Assembly: GCF_006912135.1 (NCBI RefSeq)
Contig: NZ_VIRS01000013.1
Span: forward strand, 62,001 to 126,000
Source: Cryptosporangium phraense
Lineage (GTDB): Bacteria; Actinomycetota; Actinomycetes; Mycobacteriales; Cryptosporangiaceae
Length of the DNA stretch: 64,000 nt
Direction of reading: 5' to 3'
Below are positions 58,124-64,000 of the stretch, in pieces. A program made the translations under genes and the position numbers. The notes under the pieces are model-generated. The model saw nothing but the letters and a program-made list of their open reading frames with translations, made no database searches and was not told the DNA's origin. The stretch's first letter is position 1, and the number at the start of each line of letters is the position of its first letter.

Positions 58124-59449
58124 TCAGCGGCCCGCCTGCTTCAGCGACGCCGCGATCTGCTGGTCCAGCTGCTCCAGCCCGGCCTGGAGGTCGGGCACCT
58201 GCCCGGCTTCCCACTTGTAGCTGAACTGCTCGATCAGCGTCAGGTAGGCGTCGCCGTCGGCGGTGGGCACCGGCGAGACCGTGTTCTTGTCCTGCGCGAT
58301 CTTCACGAACGTCTGGAACTTCGGGTCGGCGAGCAGGTTCGGCGCGGCCAGCGCCTCGTAGGTCGACGGCACGTTGTGGATCGTGTTGGCGAACGTCACC
58401 AGCGCGTTCGTGTCGGTCGTGAGGAACTTGACCAGCTCCCACGCGGCCGGTTTGTGCGACGACTTGGCCGGGATGCCGATGACCGTGCCCGACGTCCAGC
58501 CGCGGCCGTACTGGTCGGCCAGGTTGTCGGGCACCGGGAGCGGCGCGGTCGCCCAGCCGAACTTGACGCCGTCCTGGTCGAGGTTGGCGGTCCGCCACTC
58601 GCCGTCCAGCTGCATCGCGACCTTGCCGGCCTCGAACGCGTTCTGGGCCGAGAACTCGTCGCCGAACGTGTTCCGGTAGGCCTCCAGCTTCCGGTAGCCG
58701 CCCAGCGCCTGCTGTAAGCCCTTCATGTACTGCAGGTACGGCTTCACCGCCGGGTCGGTGGCCATCGTCGGCTTGCCATTGGAGTCGAAGTAGGTGACGC
58801 CCCACTGCGGCATCGTGTGGCCGGCCGTGTTCTCGTAGCCGTGGAAGTTCGGCATGAAGCCGAGCTGGGCGTAGCCGGTGCTGGTCTGCTTGGTCAGCTT
58901 CACCGCGTCGGCCTGCAGCTCGCTCCAGGTCTTCGGCGGCGATTTGATGCCGGCCTTGGCGAACAGGTCGGTGCGGTAGTACAGCCCGAACGTGTCGGCC
59001 TCCAGCGGGAGCGTGCACTGGTTGCCGTCGAGCGAGGTGTACTGCGACATCGACTTGACGTAGACCCGGTCCTTGTCGACCTTGTCCGCCTTCAGATAGG
59101 TGTTCAGGTCGACGAGCGCCCCGCCGCAGAACGCGCCGACCTTCGTCGTGTCGAACGACGAAACGACGTCGGGGGCGCTGGACGTCCGGACGCCCTGGAG
59201 GATCTTGTCGTCGGTGACGTTCGAGACGGCCTTGACCTTGATGTTCGGGTGCAGTTTCTCGAACGCGGCGATGTTGGCGTTGATCGCCTTCAGCTCGCTC
59301 GGCTGGCTCCAGCCGTGCCAGAACGTGATCGTCTGGTCGGCCGACGCCGGAGTGTCCTTGTGCCCGGAACTGGGGGCGCAGGCGGCCAGCGCCGTCAGTG
59401 CGACCAACGCGGCGGCCGCGAGCCGCGGCCGGAAGACAACGGGAGTCAT
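58124..59449 (-). CDS. Sugar-binding lipoprotein (CUT1 importer)
   Basis: A 441-residue lipoprotein: signal peptide with lipobox LTALAAC, then the family-1 binding-protein fold (TITFWHGWSQPSELKAINAN, FEKLHPNIKVKAV, DTFGLYYRTDLFAKAGIKSP). It delivers a glycoside to the MalF/MalG permeases. GGAGGAACCCCCG precedes the ATG, which overlaps the ROK stop by 4 bp. The ligand is probably a beta-glucoside or related sugar, inferred from the GH4 neighbour. Confidence 0.94.
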   Translation of the reverse strand: MTPVVFRPRLAAAALVALTALAACAPSSGHKDTPASADQTITFWHGWSQPSELKAINANIAAFEKLHPNIKVKAVSNVTDDKILQGVRTSSAPDVVSSFDTTKVGAFCGGALVDLNTYLKADKVDKDRVYVKSMSQYTSLDGNQCTLPLEADTFGLYYRTDLFAKAGIKSPPKTWSELQADAVKLTKQTSTGYAQLGFMPNFHGYENTAGHTMPQWGVTYFDSNGKPTMATDPAVKPYLQYMKGLQQALGGYRKLEAYRNTFGDEFSAQNAFEAGKVAMQLDGEWRTANLDQDGVKFGWATAPLPVPDNLADQYGRGWTSGTVIGIPAKSSHKPAAWELVKFLTTDTNALVTFANTIHNVPSTYEALAAPNLLADPKFQTFVKIAQDKNTVSPVPTADGDAYLTLIEQFSYKWEAGQVPDLQAGLEQLDQQIAASLKQAGR

Positions 59450-60681
59450 CGGGGGTTCCTCCGTCCTGAGGTCCGGGTGGCGGGCTGCGCCGTGCCCGGT
59501 CGTTCCTGTCCGGTGCTCGCGAAGATCGCCTCGCGCAGCCGGGCCAGCGCCATCCGGCGCGCGCCCGCCAGCACGGGGTCGCTGGTGATCCGGCCCAGCC
59601 GGGCCGGGACGGCGGTGATGCCGAGCGAGGCCACCTCGCGCTCCACCCGGCTCCGCAGTGGCTCGCCGCCGGCCTGCAGCAACGGGCCGGAGAGCACGAT
59701 CAGCGCCGGGTCGACGACCACCACCATCGCGGCCAGCCCGGTGGCGTAGCGGGTGGCCAGTTCGTCCAGGAACCCGTCGGCCTCGGGGCCGGCCGCGACC
59801 GCGCGCCGGATCAGCGTCTCGGCCGTCGCCCCGTGCAGACCGAACCTCCGGCCCAGGTCGAGGACCGCGCGGCCGCTGGCCGCGCGGTCGAACCCGCCGG
59901 TGGCCCTGGTGACGTTGCGAACCAGCGGCTCGCCCGGCACCGGCAGGAATCCGACCTCCCCGGCGCTGCCGGTCACCCCGCGGTGCAACGCACCGCCGAG
60001 CACGAGTGCGGCCCCCAGCCCGCTGGCCGACCAGAGAAGCACGAACGTCTCGACGTCGACGGCCGCGCCGGCCTCGTGCTCGGCCAGCGCGACCAGGTTG
60101 ACGTCGTTCTCCACCTCGACGTCGGCGCCGAGCAGCTCGGACAGCCGCTCGCGCAGCTCGGGGACGCGCCAGCCGGGCAGGTGGCTGGCGTGCTTGAGCA
60201 CCCCGGCCTGCTGGTCGTACGCGCCCGAGACACCGGCGACGGCATGGCTGATGTGCCCACGCTGCAGGTTCGCGGTGTCCAGCACCTGCGTGTAGACGTC
60301 GTCCAGCCGGGCGATCGCGTCCCGGGCGCGGCGGGGGAGCGGCACCTGGAGCTCGGCGACGGTCCGGCCGCCGAGGTCGACGATGAGCGCCTGGATCGCG
60401 AAGTGCGTGATGTCGAACGCGACCGCGTGCCCGGCGGCCGGGTTCACCTCGTAGAGCTGGGCCGCCCGGCCCGGGCCGCCGGCCGCGGTCCCGACCGCGA
60501 CGACCAGCCCGGCCGCCTCCAGGCGGGCCAGCATCTGCGAGGCGGTCGGCTTCGAGAGCCCGGCCAGCGCGCTGACGTCGGTGCGGGTCAGGCGTCCGTG
60601 CTCGAGGAGCAGCCGGAGGGCCGCCCGGTCGTTGAGCGCACGCAGCAGCCGTGGCGTGCCTGGCCCGGACTCGTCGGCCAC
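59446..60681 (-). CDS. ROK-family transcriptional repressor
   Basis: A 411-residue ROK regulator. The N-terminal winged helix (LLLEHGRLTRTDVSALAGLS, KPTASQMLARLEAAGL) is followed by a sugar-kinase-like ROK domain (FDITHFAIQALIVDLGG, ENDVNLVALAEHEAG, GSAGEVGFLPV). The usual Cys-rich zinc motif of ROK is degenerate here. It is the first gene of the operon and starts at GTG with AAGGAG upstream. The operator at 60691-60713 overlaps that ribosome site, so it likely represses itself and the importer/GH4 genes, released by the sugar. Confidence 0.92.
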   Translation of the reverse strand: MADESGPGTPRLLRALNDRAALRLLLEHGRLTRTDVSALAGLSKPTASQMLARLEAAGLVVAVGTAAGGPGRAAQLYEVNPAAGHAVAFDITHFAIQALIVDLGGRTVAELQVPLPRRARDAIARLDDVYTQVLDTANLQRGHISHAVAGVSGAYDQQAGVLKHASHLPGWRVPELRERLSELLGADVEVENDVNLVALAEHEAGAAVDVETFVLLWSASGLGAALVLGGALHRGVTGSAGEVGFLPVPGEPLVRNVTRATGGFDRAASGRAVLDLGRRFGLHGATAETLIRRAVAAGPEADGFLDELATRYATGLAAMVVVVDPALIVLSGPLLQAGGEPLRSRVEREVASLGITAVPARLGRITSDPVLAGARRMALARLREAIFASTGQERPGTAQPATRTSGRRNPR

Positions 60682-60690
60682 AGCGGCTCC

Positions 60691-60713
60691 TTGTTAGGAA
60701 GGTTTCCAAACAA
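60691..60713. promoter_or_regulatory. ROK operator
   Basis: Inverted repeat TTGTTAGGAA (60691-60700), spacer GGT, TTCCAAACAA (60704-60713); nine of ten positions pair. It resembles NagC/XylR-type ROK operators (TTAGGAA...TTCCTAA) and lies just upstream of the ROK gene start. Confidence 0.75.
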
Positions 60714-60760
60714 AGGGCAAGCTAGGGCCGTCGAACTCGGGGTGTCAAGGAGTGGTCGGG

Positions 60761-62401
60761 CTACTTGACGAAGTTGGTTTCTTCTCGAAACGAGGCCGGC
60801 CGGCGACGGTGCCAGTCGGTCCGGGACTGGTAAGCGTCGCCGGCCCGGAGCACGGTGGCGTCGTCGAACGCCGCGCCGATCACCTGGAGCCCCATCGGTA
60901 GACCGGCCGCGGTGAAGCCCATCGGCACCGAGAGCGCCGGGTTGCCCATCAGGTTCCAGTACGGCGCGTAGACCGCGTGGAAGTCGCCGGTCTCGAACAT
61001 CCGGTGCAGCCGGTCGTACGGGGTCGCCGGCACCGCGGCGGTCGGCGTCACGATCAGGTCGACGCGGTCGAGCAGCCTGGCCACCGCCTCCTGCCCGACG
61101 GCGCGGACGCGTTGGGCCTGCACGTAGTCGGCGGCCGAGAACACCCCGGCCATCTCCATGTTCGACCGGGTGTTGGCGAAGTAGTCGTCCGCCCGGGTGG
61201 CGAGGGTTCGCTGGTGGTAGGCCCGCGCCTCGCTCAGGATGATCACCGTGGACGCGGCCACCACGTGGTCGTAGAGCGGCAGCTCGACCTCGACCAGGTC
61301 CGCGCCGAGAGCGGTCAGCTCGGCCAGCGCGGCGTCGAACAGCGGCACCAGCGCGGGGTCGGCGATCGCGCCGGATACCCGGTCCATCCGGTCGACGCCG
61401 ATCCGCAGGCCCTCCAGCGAACCGGTCAGCAGGTCGGTGTAGCGGGGGACGGGCCGGTCGCTGGTGGTGGGATCGTCGAAGTGGGCACCGGCGATCACCT
61501 CCAGCAACAGCGCGCAGTCCCGGGCCGTGGTGGCCATTGGTCCGATGTGGTCGGTCGTCCAACCCATCGGGATACCGCCGGTGCGCGGGACCCGGCCGTA
61601 CGTCGGCTTGAGGCCGGTGACCCCGCAGAACGCCGAGGGCATCCGGATGCTGCCGCCGGAGTCGGTGCCGAGGCCGCCGAGGAAGGCGCCGGCGATCAGC
61701 CCGGACGCGGCTCCGCCGCTCGATCCGCCGGTCCAGCGGGTGACGTCCCAGGGGTTGCGGGGGACGGGGAGCGGCTTGGTCAGGTCGGGGGAGCCCAGGC
61801 CGTACTCCGAGGTCAGCGTCTTGCCGACGAAGACTCCGCCGGCCGAGCGGAGCCGCTCGACGGCCGTGGCGTCACGCTGCCCGACTTCTGGAGGGACCAG
61901 GCTGCCTGCGCTGGTCGGCCCGTCGGCGGTGGTGAGAAGGTCCTTGATGCCCAGCGGGACGCCGCCGAGCGGGCCGACCGGCCGGCCTGCGGCCCGGTCC
62001 CGGTCGATCCGTTCGGCGGCGGCCAGCGCGGCCTCGGGATACCGGGCCAGGAAGATGCCCAGCTCGGAGTCGGTCGCGTCGGCGGCGGCCAGCGCCGCCG
62101 ACACGAGGTCGACGCTGCGCACCTCGCCGCGGCGGAGCGCCTCGGCCGCCCCGCCCACGGTGGTGACGTCAGCCTCCGCCGGGGCCTGGGCCGCCGCCGA
62201 CCTGAGCCGGCCGGAACCGGGGCCGCCGTGGCCGCCGTGGCCGGTATCGGGCCGGCCGCCGCCGGAACCGGGCCGGCCTTGGCCGGAGCTGGGCCGGTCG
62301 CGGCCTGTGCTGGGGCGGGCCCGGAAGATCGGGGCGGGTTCGGTCGCGGCCGGCACCGGCGCGGCGTACAGCCGAGCGACCATCTCCGCTAGTACGTCCA
62401 T
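60761..62401 (-). CDS. Amidase-signature hydrolase with Gly/Arg-rich linker
   Basis: A 546-residue amidase-signature enzyme. The catalytic Lys is in PLGIKDL, the cis-Ser in GGSSGGAASG, and the nucleophile Ser in GTDSGGSIRMPSAFCG. An N-terminal helix (DVLAEMVARLYAAPVP) is separated from the core by about 50 residues of repetitive linker (residues 22-75; RPSTGRDRPSSGQGRPGSGG), which corresponds to GC-rich tandem DNA at 62200-62340. It hydrolyses an unknown amide. GGAGGAG precedes ATG 62401. It probably follows the binding-lipoprotein gene in one operon. Confidence 0.92.
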   Translation of the reverse strand: MDVLAEMVARLYAAPVPAATEPAPIFRARPSTGRDRPSSGQGRPGSGGGRPDTGHGGHGGPGSGRLRSAAAQAPAEADVTTVGGAAEALRRGEVRSVDLVSAALAAADATDSELGIFLARYPEAALAAAERIDRDRAAGRPVGPLGGVPLGIKDLLTTADGPTSAGSLVPPEVGQRDATAVERLRSAGGVFVGKTLTSEYGLGSPDLTKPLPVPRNPWDVTRWTGGSSGGAASGLIAGAFLGGLGTDSGGSIRMPSAFCGVTGLKPTYGRVPRTGGIPMGWTTDHIGPMATTARDCALLLEVIAGAHFDDPTTSDRPVPRYTDLLTGSLEGLRIGVDRMDRVSGAIADPALVPLFDAALAELTALGADLVEVELPLYDHVVAASTVIILSEARAYHQRTLATRADDYFANTRSNMEMAGVFSAADYVQAQRVRAVGQEAVARLLDRVDLIVTPTAAVPATPYDRLHRMFETGDFHAVYAPYWNLMGNPALSVPMGFTAAGLPMGLQVIGAAFDDATVLRAGDAYQSRTDWHRRRPASFREETNFVK

Positions 62402-62453
62402 CGCAAGCTCCTCCGAGAGTTCGTTCCCACCGTCACCCCGCCCCGATCGGTGC

Positions 62454-63533
62454 CTACGACCCGAGCTTCGCCACCTGGGCGTCCACGTCGAGCTTGCCCG
62501 CCGCGATGTCGGCGATCGTCGACTCGAGTTGCCGGTTCAGCTCGTCGGGGGCGTTGCAGAGCTTGACCGTCGGCACCGGGTCCTTGCCGATGTGCCACTC
62601 GCGGGCGACGCCCATCGCGAGCTTGCCGTCGGCGAAGTCCTTCAGGGCCGCGGCCAGGTACTCTCCCGGATCGAAGATGACCGAGACGTCGAACTTCGGG
62701 GTGCCGGTGCAACGGTCGGTGCCGGGCGTGCTCAGGATGACGTCGTTCTGGTTGCCCAGGGCGGCGACGGCGTCGGTGGCCCCGCCGAGGTACGGATAGA
62801 TGGTCTTGATGCCCTGGGCGATCTGGGCCTGGGCGGCTTCCTTGGCCTTGGCCGAGTCGTTGAAGTCACCGGTGTAGGTCGCCGCCACCGTGGCGTCGGG
62901 CAGCACGGCGCGGATACCGGCCCGGAACGCCTTCGCCGCCTGGACCGAGAAGTCGAGCTCCGGACCGGAGATGTACCCGGCCTTGGTGTAGCCCTTCTGC
63001 TTCATCAGCAGCCCGTTGGCGTACCCGGCGGTGTAGATCGACTCCGCGACGAAGTCCCGCGAGAGCGCGATCTGCGGAGTCTGCTTGATGTCCGACGACC
63101 CCGGGATGAACCAGGCCGTCTTCGCGCAGACGGATTCGGTCGCGGCCGTGGCCCCGTCCTTGAGCTCACCGTTCATGGCGATCAGGTCAGCCTTCTGCCG
63201 GCACAGCTGGCGCGCCTGGTTGACCGCCTCGGCCGGGTTGACCGAACCGACCTTGATCAGCGTCCAGCCCTGGGACTTCGTGAACACCTCGGCCTTGGCG
63301 ACGAAGCTCTCGTAGTAGCCGTTGTCGTTGATGTCGCCCGGGCTGAGCACGCCGATGACGACCTTGCCGTCGCCGTTGATGTCGGGTTCGCCGGCCGGGA
63401 TCGTGCCGCCGTTCGGCCCGGCCGAGGCGGCCTTCGTCTCGGCGGTTGCGGTGGTGGTGTCACCGGGACTCGTGCAGGCGGCCGCGACGAGCGCGAGGCC
63501 GACCACGACCGCGGTGAGGTTGAGAGGTCTCAC
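62454..63533 (-). CDS. BMP-family substrate-binding lipoprotein
   Basis: A 359-residue lipoprotein with lipobox LVAAAC and a BMP/PnrA-like fold: VVIGVLSPGDINDNGYYESF, WFIPGSSDIKQTPQIALSRD, GLLMKQKGYTKAGYISG, IKTIYPYLGGATDAVAAL. BMP proteins bind nucleosides and related small molecules for ABC uptake. No permease or ATPase for it is in the window. The GTG start has AAGGA at 8 bases. The adjacent amidase suggests an amide-containing ligand. Confidence 0.9.
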   Translation of the reverse strand: MRPLNLTAVVVGLALVAAACTSPGDTTTATAETKAASAGPNGGTIPAGEPDINGDGKVVIGVLSPGDINDNGYYESFVAKAEVFTKSQGWTLIKVGSVNPAEAVNQARQLCRQKADLIAMNGELKDGATAATESVCAKTAWFIPGSSDIKQTPQIALSRDFVAESIYTAGYANGLLMKQKGYTKAGYISGPELDFSVQAAKAFRAGIRAVLPDATVAATYTGDFNDSAKAKEAAQAQIAQGIKTIYPYLGGATDAVAALGNQNDVILSTPGTDRCTGTPKFDVSVIFDPGEYLAAALKDFADGKLAMGVAREWHIGKDPVPTVKLCNAPDELNRQLESTIADIAAGKLDVDAQVAKLGS

Positions 63534-63557
63534 AGGGGGTTCCTTCCGAGAAGAGAA

Positions 63558-64000
63558 TCAGTGCAGCCCGCGCCAGTCGCTGTCGGATTCACGCCAGAGG
63601 TCGAATTCGGTGCGCGCACCCGACGCGAGCCGGCGCGGCTCGGCGGTTTCGTGGTCTTCTTCACTGAACCGGCGATGGCCGTAGGAGAGTTCGATCTCCG
63701 GGCCGTGCGCTTCTTCGAGCAGGTAGAAGGCGATCGTCGTCGACCCGGAGTGTTTGACGAGATCGGTCTTGATCGTGATGCCGTGGGATTGCGCCCTGGC
63801 CCGGGCCCGCATCAGGTGATCGAAGTCGGCGACGATGAAGCTGAAATGCTGAATGCGGAATTCGCTGCCCTTCAGCAGAGCGAGCGAGTGGTGATAGCGG
63901 TCCTCGCAGCGCAGGAACGTCATCGCGTCCTCGACGTAGTCCGAGATCTGCAGCCCGAACCCGTCGGTGGCCAGTTGCAGGGTCGCGCCGTAGTCGTCGG
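63558..64000 (-). CDS. VOC/extradiol-dioxygenase-like protein (N-terminus off window)
   Basis: The C-terminal ~147 residues of a larger protein running off the right edge. The segment RIQHFSFIVADFDHLMRARA, GSTTIAFYLLEEAHGPEIEL resembles the second module of type I extradiol dioxygenases/VOC enzymes, with metal-ligand candidates His in RIQHFSF and Glu in EIELSYG. The last residues are Arg/Glu/Trp-rich. It precedes the BMP lipoprotein gene by 24 bp in the same direction. Confidence 0.7.
   Translation of the reverse strand, partial: DDYGATLQLATDGFGLQISDYVEDAMTFLRCEDRYHHSLALLKGSEFRIQHFSFIVADFDHLMRARARAQSHGITIKTDLVKHSGSTTIAFYLLEEAHGPEIELSYGHRRFSEEDHETAEPRRLASGARTEFDLWRESDSDWRGLH

Noticed and set aside
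1-64000. CRISPR array, tRNA, rRNA or insertion sequence
   Set aside because: No regularly spaced repeats, cloverleaf-like sequence, ribosomal sequence or transposase was found on reading through.

Overview
The window is high-GC DNA with strong G/C preference at third codon positions, frequent GTG starts, many 4-bp start/stop overlaps and actinobacterial families (mycofactocin-coupled SDR, PadR and its membrane partner, SAM methyltransferase of the DUF574 type, PucR-type regulator). I read it as the chromosome of a filamentous or soil actinomycete, possibly Cryptosporangium or a relative. The genus is an inference from gene style, not a search. No rRNA, tRNA, CRISPR array, transposase or integrase was seen.

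Layout. 0-5.2 kb: a two-component response regulator (cut by the left edge) with a membrane protein, a PadR regulator with its membrane partner and an ABC exporter, and uppP. The same GTCAG direct repeat lies before the response-regulator operon and before uppP. 5.2-11 kb: methyltransferase, a NERD-domain protein, an alpha/beta hydrolase, small membrane proteins and a PucR-type regulator. 11-15.1 kb: a GH63-like glucosidase and a GH13 enzyme, translationally coupled.

15.4-28.2 kb is the most unusual part: a compact contractile-injection (phage-tail-like) locus. The rightward operon carries a cap-like protein, one sheath, one tube, a Pro/Arg-rich protein, a LysM adaptor, a VgrG-like spike, a PAAR-like tip, gp25, a gpJ fused to a beta-propeller, a gpI-like protein and two membrane proteins. 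Divergent from it are a membrane-anchored beta-propeller protein and a protein with the HAE / PCxxC signature of the cytidine-deaminase fold, a candidate effector. No capsid, portal, terminase, AAA+ ATPase or tape-measure gene is present in the window.

28.2-39.1 kb: catabolic genes. These are an FAD phenol-type hydroxylase, a MerR regulator with SnoaL and a damaged SDR, a GntR regulator with a VOC enzyme divergent from a fused E1 and an E2 of a 2-oxoacid dehydrogenase (two TGGATCCA palindromes lie between them), a mycofactocin-type SDR and an isolated EboE-like protein. 39.2-51.3 kb: a cupin/XRE regulator followed by one long operon. It encodes a sugar-type ABC importer with an ATPase-permease fusion, three medium-chain dehydrogenases, a PRISE-like reductase, a truncated VOC gene, a beta-hydroxyacid-type dehydrogenase and a DddP-like M24 protein. 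51.3-54 kb: AmiS/UreI-like channel and acetamidase/formamidase, divergent from a PAS-AraC regulator. 54-60.7 kb: a leftward ROK-ABC-GH4-kinase operon for glycoside use, with a ROK operator. 60.8-64 kb: amidase, BMP-type binding lipoprotein and a VOC/dioxygenase-like gene cut by the right edge.

Two genes (SDR at 31.4 kb, VOC at 45.8 kb) show internal deletions. Strong inverted-repeat terminators separate several convergent units.
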